A DNA stretch of 64,000 bases, from contig NZ_LRPE01000014.1 in assembly GCF_001605885.1 (NCBI RefSeq), positions 1 through 64,000 on the forward strand. The letters are read 5' to 3'. The stretch comes from Acinetobacter lactucae. Its GTDB lineage: Bacteria > Pseudomonadota > Gammaproteobacteria > Pseudomonadales > Moraxellaceae. A program made the position numbers and the translations under genes. Under the pieces are notes generated by a model. It saw nothing but the letters and a program-made list of their open reading frames with translations, was not told where the DNA came from and did not search any database. Below are positions 17,556 to 29,300 of the stretch, one piece after another (the stretch's first letter is position 1; each line of letters begins with the position of its first letter).

Positions 17556-17665
17556 TGAATCATTCTCCTTGATTCTTCTAATTCTCTTCTTACCTGATCT
17601 AATTGTTGTTACTGCAACTATTTTTCTAAACTGCCTACTTTGTGTTGTTTTATCCTTTATATGCC

Positions 17666-18283
17666 CTATTTCCTCTGCACAGCATCTACACAAAAGTCAG
17701 CAATCTGTTTTGAAAAATAGTCTTTGTGCGCATGATCAAACTTTGTATTTTGAGCTGGGTCTAGGGGTTCAACCACCACATAAGTCATGGCACCGACAAC
17801 ACACAGTGCTGCTGTATTTAAATCATCCAAGACAAACTCACCACTTGCATTTCCATCCGCAAGTATTTTTTTAATACTTTGTTTAATCAATTGCTTCACA
17901 CGAAAACGCTCATGTTCAACCGTTGAATCGACAGGTTCAAACATGAGTGAATATGCAAGCTGAGGACTATTCAGTGCCCGTTTTACAAAGGTTGCCACAG
18001 CCTTATGTAATTTCTGCTTTGCCGATAAATTACTTTCGGTAATCGAATCAATCACCAATAGCTCTGTATTAATGGCCTCAGACAAAACCTCAATCAACAC
18101 TTGGCTCTTATTATCAAAGTAGCGATAAACAAGACCACTTGATACGCCCGCTTGCTCTGCAATTGTTTGTATTTGCGCGTCTTTAAACCCTCCCTCTGAA
18201 ATTAACTTTCTGGCTGAACTCAAAATCGACTTACGATTTTGCTCCATCCGCTCTTGCATTAAAGATGATCGTTTATAGCTCAT
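17666..18283 (-). CDS. TetR family transcriptional regulator
   Basis: 205 residues. The N-terminal helix-turn-helix spans about residues 20-65 (KDAQIQTIAEQAGVSSGLVYRYFDNKSQVLIEVL), followed by a helical ligand domain. It is divergent from liuA across 144 bp that contain two inverted repeats, so it is the best candidate regulator of the liu operon and of its own ligase/methyltransferase unit. Pseudomonas liu clusters use a MerR-type LiuR, so the regulator differs here. The ligand is probably an acyl-CoA (inference). Confidence 0.9.
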   Translation of the reverse strand: MSYKRSSLMQERMEQNRKSILSSARKLISEGGFKDAQIQTIAEQAGVSSGLVYRYFDNKSQVLIEVLSEAINTELLVIDSITESNLSAKQKLHKAVATFVKRALNSPQLAYSLMFEPVDSTVEHERFRVKQLIKQSIKKILADGNASGEFVLDDLNTAALCVVGAMTYVVVEPLDPAQNTKFDHAHKDYFSKQIADFCVDAVQRK

Positions 18284-18300
18284 AATTTATTCTCTAACAA

Positions 18301-18339
18301 ATAAAATGAATTGTAAATCATTTTATGAATCTGTATTCA
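18301..18339. promoter_or_regulatory. Paired inverted repeats, candidate TetR operators
   Basis: ATAAAATGA/TCATTTTAT (18301-18309 and 18318-18326) is directly followed by TGAAT-CTGT-ATTCA (18326-18339). They lie between the divergent TetR and liuA starts. Confidence 0.55.
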
Positions 18340-18427
18340 CTTTTTTGAAAATTCATTGTATGGTACATCTCAAATACCCACAAAATATTTTATGGACAAC
18401 AAATATAACCAATAGGATGAAAATATC

Positions 18428-19600
18428 ATGAACCTACGCAGCTTGAATTTCGGTCTAGATGAAACTTTAATTGCGCTTCAAGATTCAGTGGCCGCATTTT
18501 GTGCAAAGGAAATTGCACCAATTGCCCAACAAGTTGATCAAGACAACAAATTCCCTGCACATCTCTGGAAAAAATTCGGAGATATGGGCCTTTTAGGTAT
18601 GACGGTTTCTGAAGAATATGGCGGTGCCAATATGGGTTATCTAGCTCATATTATTGCCATGCAAGAAATTTCTCGTGCTTCGGCAGCCATTGGTTTGTCT
18701 TACGGTGCTCATTCTAATTTATGTGTAAACCAAATTAACCGTAACGGTAACGAGCAGCAAAAACAAAAGTATTTACCAAAATTGATTTCCGGTGAATATG
18801 TGGGTGCCCTTGCAATGTCTGAACCGAATGCAGGTTCTGATGTCGTCAGCATGAAATTACGTGCCGAACAAAAAGGAGACCACTTCGTTTTAAACGGCTC
18901 AAAAATGTGGATCACTAACGGCGGAGATGCAGATGTACTCGTGGTTTACGCTAAAACTGATCCGCAAGCTGGCGCGAAAGGTATGACTGCTTTTTTAGTT
19001 GAAAAAGGCATGAAAGGCTTTAGTCACGGCAACCACTTAGACAAACTCGGTATGCGTGGCTCTAACACTTACCCACTGTTTTTTGACAATGTAGAAGTGC
19101 CTGCTGAAAACGTACTCGGTGGTGTTGGTAACGGTACAAAAGTACTGATGAGCGGTTTGGACTATGAACGTGCGGTTTTAAGTGCTGGGCCTTTAGGCAT
19201 TATGGATGCCTGTTTAGATGTGGTGATTCCTTATTTACATCAACGCGAACAATTTGGCCAAGCTTTAGGTGAATTCCAACTTATGCAAGGCAAACTTGCC
19301 GATATGTATTCAACTTGGTTGGCATGTAAAGCCCTCGTTTATGCTGTTGGTGCTGCCTGTGATAAAGCTGACCATGACCGCAGTCTACGTAAAGATGCTG
19401 CAAGCGCCATTTTATATGCTGCTGAAAAAGCGACATGGATGGCCGGTGAAGCAATTCAAACTTTAGGCGGCAACGGTTATATCAATGAATTCCCTGCTGG
19501 CCGTTTATGGCGTGATGCGAAACTTTATGAAATTGGTGCCGGAACTTCTGAAATTCGCCGCATGCTGATTGGCCGCGAACTCTTCAATGAAACCAAATAA
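18428..19600 (+). CDS. liuA: Isovaleryl-CoA dehydrogenase
   Basis: 390 residues, a flavin acyl-CoA dehydrogenase. It opens isovaleryl-CoA catabolism by making 3-methylcrotonyl-CoA and passing electrons to ETF. Features are [13 protein letters not shown], the FAD contacts [10 protein letters not shown], and Glu247 in [15 protein letters not shown]. That Glu position in helix G is the isovaleryl-CoA dehydrogenase type, not the C-terminal YEGT Glu. Near the C-terminus are QTLGGNGYI and the ending [20 protein letters not shown]. It is first in a five-gene operon with gaps of 9-25 bp or overlaps. Confidence 0.95.
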   Translation: MNLRSLNFGLDETLIALQDSVAAFCAKEIAPIAQQVDQDNKFPAHLWKKFGDMGLLGMTVSEEYGGANMGYLAHIIAMQEISRASAAIGLSYGAHSNLCVNQINRNGNEQQKQKYLPKLISGEYVGALAMSEPNAGSDVVSMKLRAEQKGDHFVLNGSKMWITNGGDADVLVVYAKTDPQAGAKGMTAFLVEKGMKGFSHGNHLDKLGMRGSNTYPLFFDNVEVPAENVLGGVGNGTKVLMSGLDYERAVLSAGPLGIMDACLDVVIPYLHQREQFGQALGEFQLMQGKLADMYSTWLACKALVYAVGAACDKADHDRSLRKDAASAILYAAEKATWMAGEAIQTLGGNGYINEFPAGRLWRDAKLYEIGAGTSEIRRMLIGRELFNETK

Positions 19601-19624
19601 TAATTATAAATAAGGATGCATCTT

Positions 19625-21226
19625 ATGAACCAATTACAAAGCAAGATTAATGTTCGAAGTGAAGACTTCAAAACAAACCAGCAAGCCATGCAAACATTGG
19701 TCACAGATCTCAAACAAGTTGCCCAACGTATTGCCTTAGGCGGTGGTGAAAATGCCCGTCAAAAACATTTGGCTCGAGGCAAACTTTTACCCCGTGAACG
19801 TATTGATCAATTGATTGATGTCGGCACGGCATTTTTAGAAATTGGTCAATTGGCAGCGTACAACGTTTATGATGATGATGTTCCTGCCGCGGGCGTAATT
19901 GCAGGTATTGGTCAAGTCAACGGCATCACTTGCATGATCGTTGCCAACGATGCAACGGTTAAAGGTGGAACGTATTATCCACTTACAGTTAAAAAGCATT
20001 TACGTGCCCAAGAAATTGCCGAACAAAATCACTTGCCTTGTATTTATTTAGTGGATTCAGGCGGTGCTTATTTACCAATGCAAGATGAGGTTTTCCCAGA
20101 CCGCGATCACTTTGGGCGTATTTTCTATAATCAGGCACGCATGTCGAGCCTAGGTATTGCCCAAATTGCTGTGGTGATGGGGAGCTGTACCGCAGGTGGT
20201 GCTTATGTTCCTGCCATGTCTGATGAAACGATTATTGTCCGTAATCAAGGTACGATTTTCTTAGGTGGCCCTCCTCTAGTAAAAGCTGCAACAGGTGAAG
20301 TAGTGAGCAGTGAAGACTTAGGCGGTGGCGACGTGCATACACGTCTTTCGGGTGTAGCTGACCATTTAGCTGAAAATGATGAACATGCCATTGCGATTGC
20401 ACGGAACATTGTTGCTAACTTAAATAAAAAGCCAAACGACTTAAATAAACAAGTTGATGAACCATTGTTTGATGCATCAGAACTCTATGGCGTAGTGCCA
20501 AGCGATGCGCGTAAACCTTTTGATGTTCGTGAAGTGATTGCCCGTATCGTAGACGGCTCTCGTTTTGATGAGTTCAAAGCACGTTTTGGTTCAACACTCA
20601 TTACGGGTTTTGCTTCACTTTACGGTATGCCAGTCGGGATTATTGCCAATAACGGAATTTTATTTTCTGAGTCTGCACAAAAAGGTGCGCACTTTATTGA
20701 GCTATGCACGCAGCGCAATATTCCATTGTTATTCCTACAAAACATTACGGGCTTTATGGTTGGTCGCCAGTATGAAAATGAAGGAATTGCAAAAAATGGT
20801 GCCAAACTGGTTATGGCAGTTGCCACTGCAAATGTACCAAAACTCACATTGATTATTGGTGGTTCGTTTGGTGCAGGTAACTACGGTATGTGTGGCCGTG
20901 CTTATTCACCACGCTTTTTGTGGACTTGGCCGAACTCTCGTATTTCAGTGATGGGCGGCGAACAAGCAGCCAGCGTACTTTCAACCTTAAAACGCGATCA
21001 AATTGAGCAAAAAGGTGCCGAGTGGTCAGCTCAACAAGAAGATGAGTTTAAACAACCCATTCGTGAACAATACGAACGCCAAGGCCATCCATATTATGCT
21101 TCTGCCCGCCTTTGGGATGACGGTGTAATTGACCCAGCTCAAACCCGTCAAGTACTGGGTTTAAGCCTTGCTGCTGCAATGAATGCCCCTATCCAGCCAA
21201 CCAAATTTGGCGTGTTCCGCATGTAA
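19625..21226 (+). CDS. liuB: Methylcrotonoyl-CoA carboxylase, beta (carboxyltransferase) subunit
   Basis: About 533 residues with the two crotonase-like halves of biotin-dependent carboxyltransferases. The N-terminal half has the [20 protein letters not shown] and DSGGAYLP stretches; the C-terminal half has [12 protein letters not shown] and a [16 protein letters not shown] glycine-rich loop. It transfers the carboxyl from biotin to 3-methylcrotonyl-CoA together with LiuD. An AAGGA box is better placed for the ATG at 19625 than for the one at 19616. It lies immediately downstream of liuA. Confidence 0.95.
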   Translation: MNQLQSKINVRSEDFKTNQQAMQTLVTDLKQVAQRIALGGGENARQKHLARGKLLPRERIDQLIDVGTAFLEIGQLAAYNVYDDDVPAAGVIAGIGQVNGITCMIVANDATVKGGTYYPLTVKKHLRAQEIAEQNHLPCIYLVDSGGAYLPMQDEVFPDRDHFGRIFYNQARMSSLGIAQIAVVMGSCTAGGAYVPAMSDETIIVRNQGTIFLGGPPLVKAATGEVVSSEDLGGGDVHTRLSGVADHLAENDEHAIAIARNIVANLNKKPNDLNKQVDEPLFDASELYGVVPSDARKPFDVREVIARIVDGSRFDEFKARFGSTLITGFASLYGMPVGIIANNGILFSESAQKGAHFIELCTQRNIPLLFLQNITGFMVGRQYENEGIAKNGAKLVMAVATANVPKLTLIIGGSFGAGNYGMCGRAYSPRFLWTWPNSRISVMGGEQAASVLSTLKRDQIEQKGAEWSAQQEDEFKQPIREQYERQGHPYYASARLWDDGVIDPAQTRQVLGLSLAAAMNAPIQPTKFGVFRM

Positions 21227-21235
21227 GAGGTGTAT

Positions 21236-22039
21236 ATGAGCTATCAATTTTTACAACTCGAACAACAAGGTCAAGTTGCCTATGTTTGGCTGAATCGCCA
21301 TGAACTACACAATGCCTTCAATACAACAGTGATTGAAGAATTGCATGCTTGCTTTAAGCAAATCAATACACGTGATGATATTCGTGTTGTGGTTTTAGCT
21401 GGTCGTGGCAAAAGCTTTTCGGCAGGTGCCGACCTGAATTGGATGAAACAGGCAGGTCAGGCATCTTCAGCAGAAAATGAAGCAGATGCTCTAAAACTCG
21501 CGCAAATGTTAGATGCACTTGCAACACTGAGACAACCGACTATCGCCCGCGTTCATGGCATTGCCTTTGGTGGTGGTATGGGCTTGGCATCGGCTTGTGA
21601 TATTTGTATTGCCAGTACTGACGCCAAGTTTGCAACCTCTGAAGTGCGTTTAGGTCTTGCGCCATCTACCATTAGTCCCTATGTGATTCGTGCGATTGGC
21701 GCCAGACAAGCCTCTCGTTACTTTTTAACTGCTGAGCGTATTTCGGCACGTGACGCCAAACAAATTGGCTTGGCACATGAAGTCGCAGATGCGGAAGACT
21801 TAGACAGAAAAGTTCAAGAAATTATTGATGCTCTATTACTTGGTGGCCCCCACGCTCAGGCTGCATCAAAACAACTCATTCAAATGGTGAGCAACCAGAC
21901 CATGAGCAATGATTTGCTACAACAGACGGCGCATCATATTGCTCAAGTTCGTCAAGGTAGCGAGGCAAAAGAAGGTCTGAGTGCCTTTTTAAATAAACAA
22001 CAGCCTGCTTGGGTTTCTAACTCGAATAACAACAATTAA
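21236..22039 (+). CDS. liuC: Methylglutaconyl-CoA hydratase (enoyl-CoA hydratase family)
   Basis: 267 residues of the crotonase fold. The substrate-binding loop FSAGADLNWM and oxyanion-hole region GIAFGGGMGLASACDI are intact, followed by the SEVRLGLAPSTISPYVI helix. Hydration of 3-methylglutaconyl-CoA to HMG-CoA is assigned by position between the MCC subunits. The ATG at 21236 follows an AAGAGG box; an in-frame GTG at 21230 is less likely. It is nearly contiguous with liuB and liuD. Confidence 0.92.
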   Translation: MSYQFLQLEQQGQVAYVWLNRHELHNAFNTTVIEELHACFKQINTRDDIRVVVLAGRGKSFSAGADLNWMKQAGQASSAENEADALKLAQMLDALATLRQPTIARVHGIAFGGGMGLASACDICIASTDAKFATSEVRLGLAPSTISPYVIRAIGARQASRYFLTAERISARDAKQIGLAHEVADAEDLDRKVQEIIDALLLGGPHAQAASKQLIQMVSNQTMSNDLLQQTAHHIAQVRQGSEAKEGLSAFLNKQQPAWVSNSNNNN

Positions 22040-22050
22040 GGACGATCATC

Positions 22051-24042
22051 ATGTTTGAAAAGATTTTAATTGCGAACCGTGGTGAAATTGCCTGCCGTGT
22101 GATTCGTACAGCTAAAAAATTAGGTATTGCAACGGTTGCTGTTTACTCTGATGCAGACGCAAATGCACAACATGTCAAACTTGCAGATGAAGCCATCTAT
22201 ATTGGCCAGTCGCCAGCGACTCAAAGTTATTTACAAGCTGACCGCATGATTCAAGCTGCCATTGATACAGGTAGCCAAGCGATTCATCCGGGCTACGGCT
22301 TTTTATCCGAAAATGACCAGTTTGCACTTGCTTGCCAACAACACAATATTTGCTTTATTGGCCCGCCAGTCGATGCCATTTTAGCTATGGGTTTAAAAGC
22401 TACGTCTAAAGCTTTAATGGAAAAAGCAGGCGTCCCTTTAACACCGGGTTATCACGGAACCAACCAAGATGCCGACTTTTTAAAACAACAGGCAGACCAA
22501 ATTGGCTATCCAGTTTTAATTAAAGCCAGTGCTGGCGGTGGTGGCAAAGGCATGAGTCTGGTTGAACGTAGTGAAGATTTTCTACATGCTTTAGCCACGT
22601 GTAAACGTGAAGCCAAATCAAGTTTTGGTAATGATGATGTCTTGATCGAACGTTATGTGATTCAACCACGTCACATCGAAGTACAAGTGTTTGGCGATAC
22701 ACACGGTAACTATGTGCACTTGTTTGAACGCGACTGCTCTGTACAACGTCGCCACCAAAAAGTATTAGAAGAAGCTCCAGCTCCACAAATGCCAAGCGAG
22801 AAGCTTGATGCGATGCGTCAGGCTGCTATTGATGCTGCACGTGCAGTAGACTATGTCGGTGCTGGTACGGTCGAGTTTATTGTGGAACAAGACGGCACGG
22901 CGTATTTCATGGAAATGAATACCCGCTTACAAGTCGAACATCCAGTGACTGAAATGATTACCGGTGAAGACTTGGTTGAATGGCAACTTCGTGTAGCTTA
23001 TGGCGAACCGTTACCTAAACTACAAAACGAATTACAAATTCACGGGCATGCGCTCGAAGCACGAATCTATGCCGAAGAACCTGAAAAAGGCTTTTTACCT
23101 GCGATTGGTAAAATTGACTATTTGCACTACCCAACTCAAAACCAATATGTGCGTGTAGACAGCGGTATTGTTGAAGGCGATGAAATCACGACGTATTACG
23201 ACCCAATGATTGCCAAACTGATCGTATGGGGTAAAAACCGTGAAGCTGCGCTCATTCAAATGCAACATGCTTTAAGCCAATTCCATGTCGATGGTTTAGG
23301 CAACAATATTGCTTTTCTTGAAAAAATTGTTCGTAGCGAATCGTTTAAACAAGCCAGACTTGATACCAACCTGATTCAACGTGAACAAAACTTCTTGTTT
23401 AGCCCTGAAGATATCAAACCTGAACTTGTAGTTGCAGCAGCATTTATTGAGTTTCTAAGTAAACTTAATAACAACAGCTCAAGTCAAAAACAGCTTTGGC
23501 AAGCTCAACCGCTTTGGCGTTTAAATATTGCTTATCAGCACAGTATTAAACTGAATTATTTAAACCAAAATATCCAAATCAAGTTTGCCTCAAATGAAGA
23601 TGGCTTCACCGCAGAATATAACGGTCAAGGCTACCCTATTTCGGGGCAATTGCATGATGCACATACGGCGTCTGTTCAAATTAATGGAACTCAGCAAAAG
23701 CTATCTTTTAACCAAAGTCAGCAAGGCATTACCCTGTTCCAAAATGGACAAAGCTATAAGTTTGCTTATATTCGCCAAGACTTTAATCAATCAGATAGCC
23801 AAGCTGATGAAGGCCACCTGAAAGCTCCAATGCCGGGTGTGGTCACTCAAGTGTTAGTCAGTGCAAATCATAGCGTGAAAAAAGACGATATTTTAATGAC
23901 GCTTGAAGCGATGAAGATGGAATACACCATCCGCGCCCCTAAAGACGGCGTGATTGTAGATTCCTACTTCCAAGTCGGCGATCAAGTCAAAGCTGGCGAT
24001 GAGCTTGTGGAGTTTCAGCCTGCACAGGAGGAAGTTGCATGA
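22051..24042 (+). CDS. liuD: Methylcrotonoyl-CoA carboxylase, alpha (biotin carboxylase/BCCP) subunit
   Basis: 663 residues. The biotin carboxylase domain has the ATP-grasp loop ASAGGGGKGMS (GGGGKG at 162-167) and MEMNTRLQVEHPVTE. A linker domain follows, then the biotinyl domain with AMKM, where Lys622 would carry biotin about 40 residues from the C-terminus. It carboxylates its biotin with ATP and bicarbonate and hands the group to LiuB. The stop overlaps the start of liuE by 4 bases, which implies translational coupling. Confidence 0.96.
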   Translation: MFEKILIANRGEIACRVIRTAKKLGIATVAVYSDADANAQHVKLADEAIYIGQSPATQSYLQADRMIQAAIDTGSQAIHPGYGFLSENDQFALACQQHNICFIGPPVDAILAMGLKATSKALMEKAGVPLTPGYHGTNQDADFLKQQADQIGYPVLIKASAGGGGKGMSLVERSEDFLHALATCKREAKSSFGNDDVLIERYVIQPRHIEVQVFGDTHGNYVHLFERDCSVQRRHQKVLEEAPAPQMPSEKLDAMRQAAIDAARAVDYVGAGTVEFIVEQDGTAYFMEMNTRLQVEHPVTEMITGEDLVEWQLRVAYGEPLPKLQNELQIHGHALEARIYAEEPEKGFLPAIGKIDYLHYPTQNQYVRVDSGIVEGDEITTYYDPMIAKLIVWGKNREAALIQMQHALSQFHVDGLGNNIAFLEKIVRSESFKQARLDTNLIQREQNFLFSPEDIKPELVVAAAFIEFLSKLNNNSSSQKQLWQAQPLWRLNIAYQHSIKLNYLNQNIQIKFASNEDGFTAEYNGQGYPISGQLHDAHTASVQINGTQQKLSFNQSQQGITLFQNGQSYKFAYIRQDFNQSDSQADEGHLKAPMPGVVTQVLVSANHSVKKDDILMTLEAMKMEYTIRAPKDGVIVDSYFQVGDQVKAGDELVEFQPAQEEVA

Positions 24043-24941
24043 GTGAGTTTGTCAAAATCGTGGAAGTCGGTCCCAGAGACGGCCTCCAAAACGAAAAGCA
24101 GGCTTTAACTGTTGAACAACGCTTAAACTTCATTAATGACTTAATAAATGCTGGCCTAAAATCGATTGAAGTGGGTTCATGCGTTTCGGCAAAATGGGTA
24201 CCACAAATGGCTCAAAGTGATGAGCTATTTAAGCTATTACCCCAAACAACCGATGTGCAATTTAGCTTGCTCACGCCCAACATCAAAGGTTTTGAGACAG
24301 CTCAAGCGGTAGGATGCAAAGAGGTTGCGGTTTTTACCGCAGCTTCTGAAAGCTTTACCCGTAAAAATATCAACTGTTCAATCGACGAAAGCTTTGAAAA
24401 GTTTAGCGATGTCATGAGCGCGGCAAAAGCACATAACATCCGTGTGCGCGGTTATGTCTCTTGTATTGTCGATTGCCCTTATGAAGGTGCAATTGCACCT
24501 GAGCAAGTGATAAAAGTTGTTAAACGGCTCTATGACATGGGCTGCTATGAAGTGTCTTTAGGTGAAACCATTGGCACCGCAACACCAGATCGCGTTCAAA
24601 AAGTTTGGCAAGCATGCCTCGCTGAACTCGACAGCAAGGTTTTGGCTGGGCATTTCCACAACACCTATGGCATGGCGATTGCCAATATTTATCAGTCTTT
24701 ACAGCAAGGAATTCGTGTTTTTGATTCGTCCCTTGCAGGACTTGGCGGTTGCCCTTATGCCAAAGGTGCTTCTGGCAATGTATCGACCGAAGATCTATTT
24801 TATTTGCTATCACACATGGGCTTTGAAACTGGTATTGACTTAGAAAAACTGATGCAAGCCAGCCAAAATATTAGCAATGTATTAAACCGAAAAAGCTTGT
24901 CGAATTATGCAAATGCTTATTGGCAAACCAAGTGTGCCTAA
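24039..24941 (+). CDS. liuE: Hydroxymethylglutaryl-CoA lyase
   Basis: 300 residues, a TIM-barrel lyase that splits HMG-CoA to acetoacetate and acetyl-CoA, ending leucine breakdown. EVGPRDGLQNE is at the N-terminus, with metal ligands in GHFHNTYG and the diagnostic catalytic-Cys loop SLAGLGGCPYAKGASGNVST. It overlaps liuD by 4 bases (ATGA). No acetoacetate CoA-transferase directly follows; the two-subunit CoA transferase at 36-37 kb belongs to another unit. A hairpin lies downstream. Confidence 0.95.
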   Translation: MSEFVKIVEVGPRDGLQNEKQALTVEQRLNFINDLINAGLKSIEVGSCVSAKWVPQMAQSDELFKLLPQTTDVQFSLLTPNIKGFETAQAVGCKEVAVFTAASESFTRKNINCSIDESFEKFSDVMSAAKAHNIRVRGYVSCIVDCPYEGAIAPEQVIKVVKRLYDMGCYEVSLGETIGTATPDRVQKVWQACLAELDSKVLAGHFHNTYGMAIANIYQSLQQGIRVFDSSLAGLGGCPYAKGASGNVSTEDLFYLLSHMGFETGIDLEKLMQASQNISNVLNRKSLSNYANAYWQTKCA

Positions 24942-24963
24942 TCATAAATTAAAGTAGGTCAGC

Positions 24964-25001
24964 ATCTGGTATAAGGCTTAATATTAGGCGAAGTACCAGA
25001 T
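24964..25001 (+). terminator. Hairpin downstream of liuE
   Basis: ATCTGGTA pairs with TACCAGAT (24964-24971 and 24994-25001), with a partly self-complementary interior (GGCTTAATATTAGGC). There is no T run, so intrinsic termination is uncertain; it may be a 3' stability element. Confidence 0.45.
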
Positions 25002-25191
25002 CATCCTATCTCATCTTTATCTCATTCTGTTCAGGAGTTGGGACTAAATCTCTCATACAATTTTTTAAAATTTATCATTTATCTGTGTATTAAATGCCTC
25101 TCTCAACAGAAGCATTCTCTACCCTATTTTTATTCTAAATCCGTATTATTCTTCATCCTTTTTTATCTTAATCCTTAAAAAATTTATCTCA

Positions 25192-26133
25192 TTATTTATA
25201 AAAATAAGATGCATCCATTTCAATTCTTGGCGAAATATATTCTTCTACCCAATCTAGCCATGCACGTGTTTTAGCATCAATGAAATGACGTGAAGGTAAT
25301 AGTGTATAAACCCCTATATCGGGTGAACGCCACTCTGGCAAGATATGACATAATCTTCCATTTTGAACCGCATCTAAAGCTGAAAACATCGGCAATAACG
25401 CGATACCCATATCCTGCTGCACCACATCTAATAATAACTCAGGGTTATCTGCAATGAGTTGTCCGCCAATGTCGATTTGGTAAGACTCCCCACTTGTATT
25501 TAATAAGTGCCAATCTGGCGTAATAGACGGGTTTACCAAGCGTAAACAGGCATGATCTTTTAAGTCTTCTGGAGACTGAGGAACGCCATGTTTTTCTAGG
25601 TACGCAGGTGAAGCACATAAAACAGAAAAAATAGTGCCAATTCTGCGTGCAACAAAACGAGAGTCTGTTAATGATTCAGTGAGATAAAGACTGACATCGA
25701 CCCCTTTTGCCAACAGGTCTGGAACGTACTGTGAAGTTGTATATTCCACGGTTAATTCGGGGTAATGCTTACAAAACTCGGCCATCACTGGAAAAACATA
25801 ATGATGCCCAAAGCTTCCCATGCTTAATACACGTAAACGCCCTTTGGGTTTAGATGCGGTTCCTGTGACTTCCGCCTCAGCTTCATCCACCATTGAAATG
25901 ACTTGGCGACAACGCTCTGCATAAGTCGCACCAATATCGGTCAGTGCCTGCTGGCGCGTTGAGCGTTGTATTAATTTTGTACCTAAGCGTGTTTCTAGCT
26001 CGCTGATAAGACGTGAAACCTGTGCTGTGGTCAGATCCATCTGCTCAGCTGCTGCTGTGAAACTCCCGCTATCAATCACTTTCAGGAATGCATGCATTGC
26101 ATGCAATAGTCCACCATCGAGATTTTTGCGCAT
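25192..26133 (-). CDS. LysR family transcriptional regulator
   Basis: 313 residues with an N-terminal winged helix (GSFTAAAEQMDLTTAQVSRLISELETRLGTKLI) and an effector-binding domain. The RSTRQQALTDIGATYAERC linker is typical of the family. It diverges from the large indolepyruvate oxidoreductase-like gene with about 205 bp between, so it is its likely regulator. The ligand is unknown. Confidence 0.92.
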   Translation of the reverse strand: MRKNLDGGLLHAMHAFLKVIDSGSFTAAAEQMDLTTAQVSRLISELETRLGTKLIQRSTRQQALTDIGATYAERCRQVISMVDEAEAEVTGTASKPKGRLRVLSMGSFGHHYVFPVMAEFCKHYPELTVEYTTSQYVPDLLAKGVDVSLYLTESLTDSRFVARRIGTIFSVLCASPAYLEKHGVPQSPEDLKDHACLRLVNPSITPDWHLLNTSGESYQIDIGGQLIADNPELLLDVVQQDMGIALLPMFSALDAVQNGRLCHILPEWRSPDIGVYTLLPSRHFIDAKTRAWLDWVEEYISPRIEMDASYFYK

Positions 26134-26338
26134 AACGTAAATATGTTTTCCTAAATTACGGATTGTTGCACCAGTTTAGTTCAACCACAATGACTAAATG
26201 TACATACATTGGCACTAATTCTTTTTTAAGAAGAGGAACCGATCTTTTTTTATTTCGTATGTCACTTGCTCCAAATATTCAACTGGATGTTGAAAAAAGA
26301 AAGTAGTCCGAGCTACTAAAAATTCTAAGGAGATATAA

Positions 26339-29300
26339 ATGAATATAGCTACAAAAGTCACTCCAAATATTATTGCAACAAAGGATGTGTCACTTGAAGA
26401 TAAATATGTAAGTGATAACGGTACAGCATATATGACCGGCATTCAGGCACTTGTTCGGTTGCCTCTTGCCCAAACTCGCCGTGACGCGTTGAATGGTTAT
26501 CATACTGCTGGTTTTATTTCTGGTTATCGCGGTTCTCCTGTTGGTAACTATGATAGTTTCCTTTGGCAAGTTCAAGGATTACTTAAATCCCATAACGTTG
26601 TATTCCAACCTGGTGTAAACGAAGACTTAGCTGCTACCGCAATTTGGGGTACGCAACAAGTTAACCTTTCAGGCCAAGGCAAATATGATGGAGTGTCTTC
26701 ATGGTGGTATGGTAAAGGCCCGGGTGTTGACCGTTCAGGCGATGTACTCCGCCATGCTAACTTAGCTGGTACCTCTGAACGTGGTGGTGTCGTTGCTTTA
26801 TTTGGTGATGACCACTCATGTAAATCTTCTACAATCCCTCACCAGTCTGAACATGTCATGATTGGTTGTGGTATTCCAATTTTCTACCCAACATCCGTTC
26901 AACAAATTTTAGACTTTGGTGTTCACGCCATTGCAGTTTCACGTTTTTCTGGCCTTTGGTCTTCAATGAAGCTGGTTAGTGAAATTGTAGAAACTTCTGC
27001 TTCTGTTCATGTCGATCTAAACCGTGTTACTCCGGTTATTCCAGAAGATGTTAATTTCCCAGAGGGCGGCGTTAATATTCGTTGGCCAGATCATGGCATT
27101 CAGCAAGAAGAACGTCTTTATAAATACCGCTTACCTGCTGTTTTGGCCTATGCTCGCGCGAATAAAATCAACACCGTAACATGGCCTTGTGAAAATGCCC
27201 GTGTCGGTATTGCCGCAAGTGGTAAAGGTTATTTAGATACCATTGAAGCCTTACGTATTTTAGGTATTGAAGATGAAACTGCCCAACAGCTTGGGCTACG
27301 TGTTTATCAGGTTGGTCTGATTTGGCCTTTAGAACCACAAGGCATTCGTGAATTTGCCGAAGGTTTAGAAGAACTCATCGTTATTGAAGAAAAACGTCCA
27401 ATTCTTGAAACGCAAATTAAAGACGAGCTGTACTCACTGCCTGATGGCAAACGTCCTCGTGTCATTGGTAAAGCAACTGATGGTAAAGGTGAATGGAGTA
27501 CCTCTATTGAAGAAGCACCACTCATTGGTCACTATGAGTATCAGCCTGAACCGATTGCAAAAATGCTGGCTGCTCGCTTCTTAAAACTTGATATTCCAGA
27601 AAGCTTAAAAACACAAATCCAAAGCAGAATCGACTTACTGCTAAAAGCAGAGCAAGAATCAAAACGTGTTATTGATCTTGCTGAACGTAAACCATATTTC
27701 TGTAGCGGTTGCCCACATAACTCTTCAACTGTAGTTCCTGAAGGTAGCCGTGCATTAGGCGGTATTGGTTGTCACTATATTGCCGTTTCACTTGACCGCG
27801 GCACCGAAACGTTCTCGCAAATGGGCGGTGAAGGTGTAAGTTGGGTGGGTGCATCACCATTTACCAATGAAAAACATATTTTTGCTAACCTTGGTGATGG
27901 AACTTACTTCCACTCTGGTTACTTAGCAATTCGTCAGTCTATCGCTGCAAAAACCAATATTACCTACAAAATCCTTTACAACGATGCGGTCGCTATGACA
28001 GGTGGTCAGCATGTAGATGGGCATTTGAGTGTTGCGCAGTTAACTCGTCAGCTTGCTGCGGAAGGTATTAAAAAACAAGTCATCGTAACTGATGAAGTTA
28101 AACTATTAAACGAAGAAGACGGCATTGCATCGGGTGTAGAAATTCGCCACCGTAATGAACTTGATGCAGTTCAACGCGAATTACGTGAAGTTTCAGGTGT
28201 CACCGCTTTAATTTATGTACAAACTTGTGCCAGTGAAAAACGCCGTCGTCGTAAACGTGATGCCTACCCTGACCCAGCTGAGCGTTTATACATTAATAGT
28301 GATATTTGCGAGGGCTGTGGCGACTGTTCGAAAAAATCAAACTGTTTATCTATTGAACCAGTAGAGACAGCTTTAGGTACTAAACGTCAAATTAACCAAA
28401 GTAGCTGTAATAAAGATTTCACTTGTGCTGAAGGTTTCTGCCCAAGTTTTGTGACTGTTCATACACGTGATATGAAACGTCCAGCTAAATTTGAAGGCAT
28501 TGGCGCAGGTTGGCCAACATCACCAATTATTCCTCAGTTATATGACGTTCCAAGTCGTATTATGGTTGGTGGTATTGGTGGTACGGGTGTTGTGACTATT
28601 GGTGCACTGCTTGGTATGGCAGCTCACCTCGAAGGCAAAGCAACTCGTGTTATGGACATGGCTGGACTTGCCCAAAAAGGTGGTACGGTTTATTCATACG
28701 TACAACTTGCAGCAACTGATGAGCAAATTTCTTCTACTAAAATTCCAGCAGGTCAATGTGAATTACTGATTGGTGCAGATGCTGTAGTTGCTGGTGGTAG
28801 TGCTGCTCTGTCTCGCTTAAAAGATGATGCTTTGGTTATTGTGAATGAAGACAGTACGCCTACCTCAGAGTTTATTAAATCTCGTGACTGGTATGCACCT
28901 ATTAGCGATTTAATTGACCGCCTTCGTGGTCGTGTTCGTCAAGGTCAACTGGTTTCTCTGCCAGCAGCTCGCATTGCAACACTACTCTTAGGTGATTCAA
29001 TTTATACCAACCAGTTATTACTCGGTATGGCATGGCAATCTGGTCGTATTCCATTACTGCGCGAAAGTATTGAAAAAGCAATTCGCTTAAATGGTACAGC
29101 TGTTGAAAAGAACCTTGAAGCTTTCCGTGTGGGTTGTCATCTTGCAAGTGACCCAACTTTAGCTGCACGTCTAGTTGCGGCAATGCCAAAAACCAAAACT
29201 CCGCAAACTTTAGCTGAACTCGTTGAAGACCGTTCTGCTCGTTTAACAGACTACTGGAATGAAGCTTATGCAAGTAAATACCGTACGCTTGTAGAGCTGG

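Noticed and set aside
17556..17693. N-terminal extension of the acyl-CoA ligase frame
   Set aside because: Cys/Arg-rich, without family counterpart, overlapping the TetR gene; a good AAGGAG start exists at 17555.
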